DNA of 64,000 nucleotides from Achromobacter spanius (GTDB taxonomy: Bacteria > Pseudomonadota > Gammaproteobacteria > Burkholderiales > Burkholderiaceae_B). The position numbers were made by a program, and so were the translations under genes. Numbering within the stretch: position 1 is the stretch's first letter; each line of letters begins with the position of its first letter. The notes under the pieces were generated by a model. The model made no database searches. It was not told the origin of the DNA and saw only the letters and a list, made by a program, of their open reading frames with translations. The stretch lies in NCBI RefSeq assembly GCF_003994415.1, contig NZ_CP034689.1:2542001-2606000 (forward strand), read 5' to 3'. Below, piece after piece: positions 52,901 through 61,253 of this stretch.

Positions 52901-55072
52901 GTGAAGTCCGAAAAAGACCCGATCCACGCCGGCAAGCGCCGCTTCCTGCGCAACGCCGCCGCGTCCACCGCCGGCCTGACCGCGCTGTCGATGTTCCCGC
53001 CCGCCATCCGCCGCGCGCTGGCCATCCCCGCCAACAACCGCACCGGCACGATCAACGACGTTGAACACGTCGTGATCCTGATGCAGGAAAACCGTTCGTT
53101 CGACATGTACTTCGGTACGTATAAGGGCGTGCGCGGTTTTGGCGACCGCATCACCATTCCGCTGCCGCAGAACCGTTCGGTGTGGGAACAGACCAACGGC
53201 ACCCGCGTGGTCATGCCGTATCACCTGGACAGCACGCAGGGCAACGCCCAGCGCGTGGCCGGCACGCCGCATGATTACGTGGACGCGCAGATGGCGTGGG
53301 ACGGTGGCCGCATGGACCAGTGGCCGCGCTACAAGCAGAACCAGTCCATGGGTTATTACCGCCAACAAGAGGTGAACTTCCAGTTCCTGCTGGCCGAAGC
53401 CTTCACGCTGTGCGACGCCTACCACTGTTCCACCCACGGCGGCACCAACACCAACCGCCTGTTCCTGTGGACGGGCACCAACGACCCGCTGGCTCAAGGC
53501 AACGGCCCGTCGACCCGCAACCAGTGGGACAGCCTGGGTGCGTCCACCACCGGCTGGACGTGGAAGACGTATCCGGAACGCCTGCAAGAAAACGGCGTGA
53601 CCTGGAAGGTCTACCAGAACCTGCCCGAGAACTTCGGCGACAACTCGCTGGCGGGCTTTCAGCAATACCGCCGCGCCAACGAACAGGCGGGCAACGCCGC
53701 CAATGGTTCGCCGTATCCGGCCTGGACGCCCAGCATGGACGCCGCCAACCCCTTGTACAAGGGCACGGCCAACACCATGCCGGATGGCGGCTTCCTGCAA
53801 TCGCTGCGCGACGACGTCAACAACGGCACCTTGCCGCAAGTGTCCTGGATCGTGGCGCCCGCCACGTATTCCGAACACCCTGGCCCGTCCAGCCCCATCC
53901 AGGGCGCGTGGTATATCCAGGAAACGCTGGACGCGCTGACGGCCAACCCGGACGTCTGGAGCAAGACGGTGCTCTTGATCAACTTCGACGAAAACGACGG
54001 CTACTTCGACCACGTGCCGCCACCCGCCGCGCCGTCGCTGAACGCCGATGGCTCGATGGCGGGCGCGTCCACCGTCAATACCGACCTGGACCGTCACACG
54101 CACGCCTCGGCCCAGGATGCGGCCGATAACCGCGTCTACGGCCCCGGCCCGCGCGTGCCGATGTACGTGGTGTCGCCGTGGAGCCGTGGCGGCTGGGTCA
54201 ATTCCCAGGCCTTCGACCACACCTCGGTGCTGCGCTTCCTGGAAGCCCGCTTCGGTGTGCCCGAAGACAACATCAGCCCGTGGCGCCGCGCCGTGCTGGG
54301 CGACCTGACCTCGGCCTTCAACTTCGCCACGCCCAACGACGAAGCGCTGCCCGACCTGAATATCCTGACGCGGGCTGGCGCCGACCAGTTGCGCGCGGAC
54401 CAGCAGGCCTTGACCGCGGTGCCGCTGCCGGACACCACGGTGCAGGCTCGGCCCGAGCAGGAAAAGGGCGTGCGCTATTCGCGTCCCTTGCCGTATGAGC
54501 TGCACACCAGCGGCCGCAGCCAGCCCACCACGGGCAATATGTGGCTGCTGTTCTCCAACACCGGCAAGCAAGCCGCGGTCTTCCATGTGTATGACCGCCT
54601 GCATCTGGACCGCCTGCCGCGCCGCTACACGGTGGAACCCGACAAGCAGTTGGAAGGAAGCTGGGATACGGCTGCCGACGGCGGCAAGTATGACCTGTGG
54701 GTGCTGGGCCCCAACGGCTATCACCGCCACTTCGCGGGTGACCTGGCCTTGGCGCGCACGTCGCAACTGGACCCGGAAATCCGCGTCTGCTACGACATCG
54801 CCAACGGCGACGTCTACGTCAGCTTCATCAACAGCGGCAAGGTCGACTGCACCTTTGAAGTCACGCCCAACGCCTACTACAGCAATAACGAGCGCTGGAC
54901 GCTGACGGTGCCGGCGGGCGCCAAGGTCGAGCAGCATTGGGCGCTGGAAGCCAGCGGCCACTGGTACGACTTCACGGCCCGCCTGGCTGAAGACCCGGCC
55001 TACCTGCGCCGCTTTGCCGGCCGCGTTGAAACCGGCAAGCCTTCGGTGACCGACCCGGCAATGGCCACGTAA
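52901..55072 (+). CDS. plcN: Phosphocholine-specific phospholipase C, Tat-exported
   Basis: Hydrolyses phosphatidylcholine and related lipids to diacylglycerol and phosphocholine. 723 aa from the GTG at 52901 (AGGAA 8 bp upstream). The Tat signal is G-K-R-R-F-L-R-N-A-A-A-S. The catalytic block M-Q-E-N-R-S-F-D is near 65, followed by S-T-H-G-G-T-N-T-N-R near 182 and N-F-D-E-N-D-G-Y-F-D-H near 363. Two C-terminal DUF756 beta domains follow (about 520-610 and 625-700). The Pseudomonas homologues PlcH/PlcN leave by Tat and then T2SS, which fits the nearby gsp genes. Confidence 0.9.
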   Translation: MKSEKDPIHAGKRRFLRNAAASTAGLTALSMFPPAIRRALAIPANNRTGTINDVEHVVILMQENRSFDMYFGTYKGVRGFGDRITIPLPQNRSVWEQTNGTRVVMPYHLDSTQGNAQRVAGTPHDYVDAQMAWDGGRMDQWPRYKQNQSMGYYRQQEVNFQFLLAEAFTLCDAYHCSTHGGTNTNRLFLWTGTNDPLAQGNGPSTRNQWDSLGASTTGWTWKTYPERLQENGVTWKVYQNLPENFGDNSLAGFQQYRRANEQAGNAANGSPYPAWTPSMDAANPLYKGTANTMPDGGFLQSLRDDVNNGTLPQVSWIVAPATYSEHPGPSSPIQGAWYIQETLDALTANPDVWSKTVLLINFDENDGYFDHVPPPAAPSLNADGSMAGASTVNTDLDRHTHASAQDAADNRVYGPGPRVPMYVVSPWSRGGWVNSQAFDHTSVLRFLEARFGVPEDNISPWRRAVLGDLTSAFNFATPNDEALPDLNILTRAGADQLRADQQALTAVPLPDTTVQARPEQEKGVRYSRPLPYELHTSGRSQPTTGNMWLLFSNTGKQAAVFHVYDRLHLDRLPRRYTVEPDKQLEGSWDTAADGGKYDLWVLGPNGYHRHFAGDLALARTSQLDPEIRVCYDIANGDVYVSFINSGKVDCTFEVTPNAYYSNNERWTLTVPAGAKVEQHWALEASGHWYDFTARLAEDPAYLRRFAGRVETGKPSVTDPAMAT

Positions 55073-55075
55073 GGC

Positions 55076-55978
55076 TCAGGCGGCAGTCTGCGGTTCGCGC
55101 GCCCGGAAAGCCGTGGCGCACGCGTCGCAGATTGCCGCCGTGATGCCCTGGCGCGCATGCTCGCGCCGTTCCAGCATGCCGATGGCCCGCGCAAGCGGGC
55201 CCAAGTCCTGGGGCAGCGTCAGAATGCGAAGTTCCGGGCTGTGCTGCCAGTTGGACCCATTGATCAGCGGCAGCAGGGTCACGCCCACTTCCTGACGCAC
55301 CAGTTCCACCAGCGTCTCGATGGCGTTGAGTTCCAGGAATTCATTCAGCGGCACGGCCAGGCGCCGCAGCAGGCGGTCAATCTGCAAGCCCGTGCGCTGC
55401 GTGCGGTCAAAGCGCAAGAAGGGATTGTTGGCCAGTACCTGGCGGGCGTCCTTGCCGGGCGCCGACGCGGGCGCAATCACCACCAGTTGTTCTTCATATA
55501 GCGGCGTCCAGCGCGTGCTGGCCATCTTGCGCCCGGCCTCCACCAGAAAGGCCGCGTCCAGCTCGCCGTCTTCGACCTTGCCGGCCAATTCACTGGCCTT
55601 GCCCGACAGAATGCGCACGTCCAGCTTGGGGTGGGCCTTCTTCAGCCCCGACACCACCTTGGACAGCGTGCCCATGCACGACACGATGCTGCCCACCGAT
55701 ACCGCGCCCGCCAATTCGCCCGGCACGGTTCTCGGTAGCCGCATTCGGTCGTATAAATCCAGTAAATGCTTGATTTCAGGTAGCAATTCGCGGCCAGCTG
55801 CGTTAAGAATGGCAAGTCGGCCGCTGCGGTCAAAGAGTTCGCGCCCCAGCTCGGCCTCTAGCGTGCGCATCTGGAAGCTGACGGCGGCCTGGGTCAGCGC
55901 CACTTGCTCGGCCGCTTCCGAAAAAGAGCCATGGTGGGCGACCGCCAGAAAAGTGCGTAAAAACCGAATGGTGCTCAT
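55076..55978 (-). CDS. LysR-family transcriptional regulator
   Basis: 300 aa with the helix-turn-helix R-T-F-L-A-V-A-H-H-G-S-F-S-E-A-A-E near residues 8-25 and a typical effector domain to the end. Its stop codon nearly abuts that of the phospholipase gene (convergent), but it is divergent from ggt. The two perfect dyads in the 114-bp gap (55989-56007 and 56018-56032) make it the likely regulator of the ggt-importer operon. Confidence 0.92.
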   Translation of the reverse strand: MSTIRFLRTFLAVAHHGSFSEAAEQVALTQAAVSFQMRTLEAELGRELFDRSGRLAILNAAGRELLPEIKHLLDLYDRMRLPRTVPGELAGAVSVGSIVSCMGTLSKVVSGLKKAHPKLDVRILSGKASELAGKVEDGELDAAFLVEAGRKMASTRWTPLYEEQLVVIAPASAPGKDARQVLANNPFLRFDRTQRTGLQIDRLLRRLAVPLNEFLELNAIETLVELVRQEVGVTLLPLINGSNWQHSPELRILTLPQDLGPLARAIGMLERREHARQGITAAICDACATAFRAREPQTAA

Positions 55979-55988
55979 GGTGGCGACT

Positions 55989-56007
55989 CATAAAAATTTC
56001 TTTTATG
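55989..56007. promoter_or_regulatory. LysR dyad 1 in the LysR/ggt intergenic region
   Basis: CATAAAA-ATTTC-TTTTATG, perfect 7-bp arms with a 5-bp spacer, starts 11 bp from the LysR start codon. It contains the T-N11-A core of LysR recognition sites. Confidence 0.65.
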
Positions 56008-56017
56008 ACGGAACAAA

Positions 56018-56032
56018 AAATCAAATTGATTT
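56018..56032. promoter_or_regulatory. LysR dyad 2 in the LysR/ggt intergenic region
   Basis: AAATCAA-A-TTGATTT, perfect 7-bp arms with one central base. Its centre is 27 bp from that of dyad 1, a spacing compatible with recognition and activation sites of a LysR tetramer. Confidence 0.55.
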
Positions 56033-56092
56033 AATTAGATCACGAGAGTACCTTCGCCTGCTTAACCGTTCAGACCGTTTAGAGACAAGCAC

Positions 56093-57721
56093 ATGAAAAC
56101 CTTCGACTGGGCCAACCCGTATCCTTCCGTCCGCATTCCGCTGTTCGCGCGCAACGTGGTGTCCACGTCGCACCCGTTGGCGGCCCAGGCGGGCCTGCGC
56201 ATGATGCTCAAGGGCGGCAACGCCGTGGACGCCGCCATTGCCGCCGCCGCCACGATCGTGTTGGTGGAACCGGTGTCTTGCGGCCTGGGCGGCGACTGCT
56301 TCGCCATCGTCTGGGACGGCAAGGAACTGCATGGCTTGAACTCGTCGGGCGTGGCGCCCGCCGCGTGGAATACCGAATACTTCAAGGCCAAGTACGGCAC
56401 GGGCCCCGACGGCCTGGCCATCCAGCCCAAGCGCGGCTGGGACGCCGTGACGGTGCCGGGCGTGGTGGCCGGTTGGGCCGCGCTGCACGAAAAGCTGGGC
56501 AAGCTGCCGTTTGAACAACTGTTCGAACCCGCCATCGAAATCGCCGAGCGCGGCTACGCCGTGCCGCCGGTCGTGGCGCACAAGTGGGCCGCCGCCGCCG
56601 ACGAACTGAAGTCGCAGCCGGGCTACGCCGCCGCCTTCATGCCCGAGGGCCGCGCGCCCAAGGTCGGCGAACACTTCCGTTTCCCCGACGCCGCCAACAC
56701 GCTGCGCCGCATCGCCGAATCCAAGGGCCGCGACTTCTATGAAGGCGAGCTGGCCGAACGCATCGCTGCCTTCAGCAAGGAATGCGGCGGCGCGATGACG
56801 CTGGAAGACCTGCGCAACTACCGTCCGGACTGGGTCAAGCCCATTTCGAAGTCGTACCGTGGCTACGAGCTGCACGAAATCCCGCCCAACGGGCAGGGCA
56901 TTGCCGCGCTGATCGCGCTGGGCATCGTCGAACGCTTCGATATGTCCGACATTCCCGTGGATTCGGTGCAATCGCAGCACATCCAGATCGAAGCCATGAA
57001 GCTGGCGTTTGCCGATCTGTATAAGTACGTGGCCGACCCGCGCGCCATGCAGGTGACGCCCGAGCAGATGCTGTCGGACGCCTACCTGGACAGCCGCGCC
57101 AAGCTGATCCGCCTGGACCAGGCCACGCATTTCGAAGCCGGCCGCCCGCATGCCGGCGGCACCATCTACCTGACCGCCGCCGACGAAAACGGCATGATGA
57201 TTTCGTTCATCCAGTCCAACTACATGGGCTTCGGATCGGGCGTGGTCGTGCCGGGCACCGGCATCAGCATGCAGAACCGTGGCGTGGGTTTCTCGATGGA
57301 TCCCAAGTCGGCCAACGTGGTGGAAGGCGGCAAGCGCCCGTTCCACACCATCATCCCGGGCTTCCTCACGCGCGGCGGCAAGCCGGTGATGAGCTTTGGC
57401 GTGATGGGCGGCGACATGCAGCCCCAAGGCCACATGCAAACCGTGGTCCGCATGATCGACTACCACCAGAACCCGCAGGCCGCGTGCTGCGCGCCGCGCT
57501 GGAAGGTCAACCGCGACTTCACGCTGGACATCGAGACCAACATGAAGGCCTCCACCATTGCGGGCCTGAAAGACCTGGGTCATGCTTTGAAGTCGGTTGA
57601 CGATCCGTACATGGACTTCGGCGCCGGCCAGTTCATCTGGCGCATGTCCGAAAACGACAACGAACTGGGTTATGTCGCCGCCAGCGACAGCCGCCGCGAC
57701 GGCCAGGCAGTCGGCTTCTAA
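56093..57721 (+). CDS. ggt: Gamma-glutamyltransferase family protein
   Basis: 542-aa Ntn-hydrolase that cleaves gamma-glutamyl bonds, as in glutathione. The opening G-G-N-A-V-D-A-A-I-A-A-A block near 41-52 and the E-P-V-S-C-G-L-G-G-D block near 60 are typical. The likely autoprocessing Thr357 lies in H-A-G-G-T-I-Y-L. There is no clear signal peptide, so it may act in the cytoplasm on imported peptides, unlike periplasmic E. coli GGT. It is first in an operon with a peptide-type importer. Related cephalosporin acylases and YwrD-type proteins are alternatives. Confidence 0.87.
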   Translation: MKTFDWANPYPSVRIPLFARNVVSTSHPLAAQAGLRMMLKGGNAVDAAIAAAATIVLVEPVSCGLGGDCFAIVWDGKELHGLNSSGVAPAAWNTEYFKAKYGTGPDGLAIQPKRGWDAVTVPGVVAGWAALHEKLGKLPFEQLFEPAIEIAERGYAVPPVVAHKWAAAADELKSQPGYAAAFMPEGRAPKVGEHFRFPDAANTLRRIAESKGRDFYEGELAERIAAFSKECGGAMTLEDLRNYRPDWVKPISKSYRGYELHEIPPNGQGIAALIALGIVERFDMSDIPVDSVQSQHIQIEAMKLAFADLYKYVADPRAMQVTPEQMLSDAYLDSRAKLIRLDQATHFEAGRPHAGGTIYLTAADENGMMISFIQSNYMGFGSGVVVPGTGISMQNRGVGFSMDPKSANVVEGGKRPFHTIIPGFLTRGGKPVMSFGVMGGDMQPQGHMQTVVRMIDYHQNPQAACCAPRWKVNRDFTLDIETNMKASTIAGLKDLGHALKSVDDPYMDFGAGQFIWRMSENDNELGYVAASDSRRDGQAVGF

Positions 57722-57770
57722 GACAGCCCTTCACATTCAAGCATCGCAAGCACCAAGGGGAAATACCACA

Positions 57771-59285
57771 ATGAAACGCTTGACCTTGACCTTCGGCGCC
57801 AGCTTGCTGGCGCTGGCCGCCGGCGCCGCGTGCGCCCAGAACATCCGCATCGGCCTGCAGGAAGATCCGGACGTGCTGGACCCGCACCGCGCCCGCACCT
57901 ATGTGGGCCGCATCGTGTTCACGTCGCTTTGCGACAAGCTGGTGGACATTGATCCCAAGCTGCACTTCGTGCCGCAACTGGCCACGTCGTGGTCGTTCAG
58001 CCCCGACAACAAGGTGCTGACCTTCAAGCTGCGTGACGACGCGCTGTTCCACGACGGCTCGAAGTTCGACGCCGCCGCGGCCAAGGCCAACATCGAACGC
58101 GCCAAGTCCCTGCCGGACAGCCTGCGCAAGGGCGAACTGGCCTCGGTCGACAAGGTAGATGCGCCGGACGCCACGACGCTGGTGCTTACCCTGAAAAAGC
58201 CGGATGCCACCTTGCTGGCGCAGTTGTCGGACCGCGCCGGCATGATGCTGTCGCCCGCGACCTTCAACGACGCCGACGTGGCCGCCGTGGGCCGCAAGCC
58301 CGTGTGCTCGGGCCCGTACAAGTTTGTGGAACGCATCCAGAACGACCGCATCGTGCTGGAGAAGTTCGACAAGTACTACGACGCCAAGGACTACGCCTTC
58401 CAGCGCATCACCTTCCTGCCCATCCCCGACACCACCGTGCGCTTGTCGAACCTGCGCGCGGGTGACCTGGACATGCTGGAACGCCTGAACCCGTCGGATG
58501 CACCGCAAGTCAAGACCGACGCCAGCCTGACGTTTGCACCGGTGGCGGGTCTTGGCTTCCAGCAGTTCATGTTCAACGTGGGCAACGGCAAGCGCGCCGA
58601 AGACAACCCGTTCAAGAACAAGCTGGTGCGCCAGGCGTTCCAGTACGCCATCGACCGCAACGTCATCAACGACGTGGCCGGCGGCGGCATCTTCGAACCC
58701 GCGCAGCAACCCTTCCCGCCCGCAAGCCCCTATCACAGCGACAAGTTCCCCGTCACCAAGCGCGACGTGGCCAAGTCCAAGGCGCTGTTGAAGCAGGCCG
58801 GCATGGAACGCGTGAAGGCCGAGCTGGTGTTCGGCAACAACACGACCACCTCGTCCATCGCGGAAATCGTGCAGGCCATGGCGGCCGAGGCGGGCTTTGA
58901 CCTGTCCCTGCGTCCCACGGAATACGCGGCCCTGCAAAAAGAAGCGTCGGCCGGCAACTTCCAGATCGTGATGCTGGGCTGGTCCGGCCGGGTTGATCCG
59001 GACGGCAACATATACGCCTTCGTGACGTGCAAGGGCGCATTGAACGACGGCCATTACTGCAATCCGGAAGTGGACAAGCTGCTGAACGAAGCCCGCACCA
59101 TTCCGGATGAAGCCCAGCGCAAGGTCATCTACGAAAAGGCGCTGACCATCATGCAGGACGAGCTGCCCGGCGTGTACAACTACTACCAGCCCTGGCCCTT
59201 CGTGATGGCCAAGAAGGTCAAGGGCTTCACGCCGTATCCGGATGGCATGATTCGTCTGAAGGGCGTGACGTTCGCGCAGAAGTGA
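57771..59285 (+). CDS. ABC transporter substrate-binding protein, family 5 (GsiB-like)
   Basis: Periplasmic receptor of the second peptide-type importer. 504 aa. The signal peptide ends A-C-A-Q near residue 23. Family features: D-V-L-D-P-H near 36, L-F-H-D-G-S-K-F near 92 and S-G-P-Y-K-F near 183. I chose the ATG at 57771 (GGGGAA 6 bp upstream). It lies 49 bp after ggt, which points to a gamma-glutamyl peptide or glutathione as ligand. A strong hairpin follows its stop. Confidence 0.88.
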   Translation: MKRLTLTFGASLLALAAGAACAQNIRIGLQEDPDVLDPHRARTYVGRIVFTSLCDKLVDIDPKLHFVPQLATSWSFSPDNKVLTFKLRDDALFHDGSKFDAAAAKANIERAKSLPDSLRKGELASVDKVDAPDATTLVLTLKKPDATLLAQLSDRAGMMLSPATFNDADVAAVGRKPVCSGPYKFVERIQNDRIVLEKFDKYYDAKDYAFQRITFLPIPDTTVRLSNLRAGDLDMLERLNPSDAPQVKTDASLTFAPVAGLGFQQFMFNVGNGKRAEDNPFKNKLVRQAFQYAIDRNVINDVAGGGIFEPAQQPFPPASPYHSDKFPVTKRDVAKSKALLKQAGMERVKAELVFGNNTTTSSIAEIVQAMAAEAGFDLSLRPTEYAALQKEASAGNFQIVMLGWSGRVDPDGNIYAFVTCKGALNDGHYCNPEVDKLLNEARTIPDEAQRKVIYEKALTIMQDELPGVYNYYQPWPFVMAKKVKGFTPYPDGMIRLKGVTFAQK

Positions 59286-59292
59286 TGACGAG

Positions 59293-59326
59293 GCGCGGCG
59301 GCCCGCCTGCTTGGTGGCCGCCGCGC
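59293..59326 (+). other. Intercistronic hairpin after binding-protein gene
   Basis: A perfect 11-bp GC stem (59293-59303 with 59316-59326) starts 8 bp after the stop codon. The remaining 102 bp to the first permease has no other feature. Such hairpins commonly protect binding-protein mRNA and lower permease expression. Confidence 0.7.
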
Positions 59327-59428
59327 GCGTGGGGCGCAGCGATGCGTCCCATGGCTTTTTGCGGCGGACGCGCGCCAGGTGTTGTGGCCTGAGCCCGTCC
59401 GCCGTTCCTGTTTTACGGTTTCCCCCAC

Positions 59429-60373
59429 ATGCTTAAACTTATCTTGCGCCGCGTGATCGTCGCGATACCGACCCTGATTCTGGTGTCGATGATCGTCTTC
59501 ATGCTGCAGAAAATCTTGCCTGGCGACCCGGTGCTGACGCTGGCCGGCGAAGAGCGCGACCCGGCCGTGCTGGATTATCTGCGCGACAAATACCGCCTGA
59601 ACGACCCGCTGCCCGTGCAATACGCGGCCTGGGCCGGGCAGGTGCTGCAAGGCGATTTGGGCAAATCCCTGCGCACCGACGTGCCCGTCACGACGCTGAT
59701 CGCGCAGAAGCTGCCCGTGACCTTGCAACTGGCCGCCATGGCCATGTTCTTTGCACTCTTGATCGGCATTCCCATGGGGATCATCGCCGCGGTGCGCAAG
59801 GGCAAGCCCATTGAAATGGGCGCCAACATCGCGGCGCTGTCCGGCATGTCGATTCCGAACTTCTGGCTGGGCATCATCCTGATCATGGTGGTGTCGGTGC
59901 AATGGCGGCTGCTGCCGGCCTCGGGCTATGTATCGCCCGCCGAAGACTTCTGGCTGTCGATCAAGACGATGCTGATGCCGTCGCTGGTGCTGTCCACGGC
60001 GATTGCGGCGTATCTGATGCGGCACACGCGTTCGTCCATGCTGGAGGCGCTGTCAGCCGATTACGTGCGCACCGCGCGCGCGAAGGGCGTATCGCCGCGC
60101 AAGGTGGTGCTGCGCCATGCCTTGCGCAATGCGTTGATGCCTATCGTGACGCTGGTGACCTTGCTGTTCGGTGAATTGCTGGCCGGCGCCGTGCTGACCG
60201 AACAGGTCTTCACGATTCCGGGCTTTGGCAAGCTGGTGGTGGACGCGGTGTTCACGCGTGATTACGCGGTGGTGCAGGGCGTGGTGCTCTGCGTGGCGGT
60301 GGGCTTCATCTTGATGAACCTGCTGGCCGACATTCTGTACATCCTGGTCAACCCCCGCCTGAGGCACTCATGA
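59429..60373 (+). CDS. ABC transporter permease, DppB/GsiC family
   Basis: 314-aa inner-membrane permease with the DppB pattern: an N-terminal helix (9-30), L-P-G-D-P-V near 31, and the EAA loop with R-T-A-R-A-K-G-V near 212. It ends in the family's I-L-Y-I-L-V-N-P-R-L-R block. Its stop overlaps the next start by 4 bp (ATGA). Confidence 0.93.
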   Translation: MLKLILRRVIVAIPTLILVSMIVFMLQKILPGDPVLTLAGEERDPAVLDYLRDKYRLNDPLPVQYAAWAGQVLQGDLGKSLRTDVPVTTLIAQKLPVTLQLAAMAMFFALLIGIPMGIIAAVRKGKPIEMGANIAALSGMSIPNFWLGIILIMVVSVQWRLLPASGYVSPAEDFWLSIKTMLMPSLVLSTAIAAYLMRHTRSSMLEALSADYVRTARAKGVSPRKVVLRHALRNALMPIVTLVTLLFGELLAGAVLTEQVFTIPGFGKLVVDAVFTRDYAVVQGVVLCVAVGFILMNLLADILYILVNPRLRHS

Positions 60374-61248
60374 GCGCAAATACTGCAACGGCCGCTGCCG
60401 TCACGCCGCCCCGCAGCCGCAATCGCGCCTGGGGCAAATTCAAACGCAACCACATCGCGATGCTCGGCTTGGGCATCGTGGCGTTCTTCGTGCTGCTGGC
60501 CGTGCTGGCGCCGTTTATCGCCAACCACGATCCCTTGCAGACCAGCTTCACCACCATCCGCAAGGCGCCGTCGGCGTCGTATTGGCTGGGCACGGATGAA
60601 CTGGGCCGCGATATTTTCAGCCGCATGGTCTATGGCGCCCGCGCGTCCTTGATGGCGGGTCTGGTGTCGGTGCTGATCGCCTTGGTGGTCGGGGTGCCGT
60701 TCGGGCTTGCGGCCGGCTACTTCGGCGGCTGGACGGACAGCATCATTTCGCGCGCCACGGAAGCGTTGCTGGCCATTCCGTTTTTGATTCTGGCGATTGC
60801 GCTGGCCGCGTTTCTTGGGCCCAGCCTGACCAATGCGATGATCGCCATTGGCGTATCGGCCGCGCCGAAGTTCGTGCGGCTGACGCGCGGGCAGGTGCTG
60901 GCGGTGAAGAACGAAGACTATGTGCAGAGCGCGCGCGCGCTGGGCGCGTCGGACTTGCGCATCATCGGCCGGCACGTGTTTCCCAACGTGATGCCGCCGC
61001 TGATTGTGCAGGCCACCATCACCATCGCCACGGCCATCATCGCCGAGGCCAGCCTGTCGTTCCTGGGGCTGGGTCTGCAACCGCCGACGCCGTCGTGGGG
61101 CTCGATGCTGAACACGGCCAAGAACTTCATGACCCAGGCGCCCTGGATGTCGATCTTTCCCGGATCGGCCATTTTCCTGGTGGTGCTGGGCTTCAATCTG
61201 CTGGGCGACGGGTTGCGCGACGCGCTTGATCCGCGTCAGGAAAAGTAA
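60370..61248 (+). CDS. ABC transporter permease, DppC/GsiD family
   Basis: 292-aa second permease. The W-L-G-T-D-E-L-G-R-D motif is near residues 74-83 and the G-D-G-L-R-D-A-L-D-P-R block is at the C-terminus, both typical of DppC-type subunits. It starts within the end of the preceding gene and is followed after 5 bp by the ATPase gene. Confidence 0.93.
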   Translation: MSANTATAAAVTPPRSRNRAWGKFKRNHIAMLGLGIVAFFVLLAVLAPFIANHDPLQTSFTTIRKAPSASYWLGTDELGRDIFSRMVYGARASLMAGLVSVLIALVVGVPFGLAAGYFGGWTDSIISRATEALLAIPFLILAIALAAFLGPSLTNAMIAIGVSAAPKFVRLTRGQVLAVKNEDYVQSARALGASDLRIIGRHVFPNVMPPLIVQATITIATAIIAEASLSFLGLGLQPPTPSWGSMLNTAKNFMTQAPWMSIFPGSAIFLVVLGFNLLGDGLRDALDPRQEK

Positions 61249-61253
61249 TCACT

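Noticed and set aside
51863..54961. 1032-codon minus-strand frame opposite the LamG protein and phospholipase C
   Set aside because: His/Arg/Val-rich shadow of two well-supported plus-strand genes; no recognisable motif.
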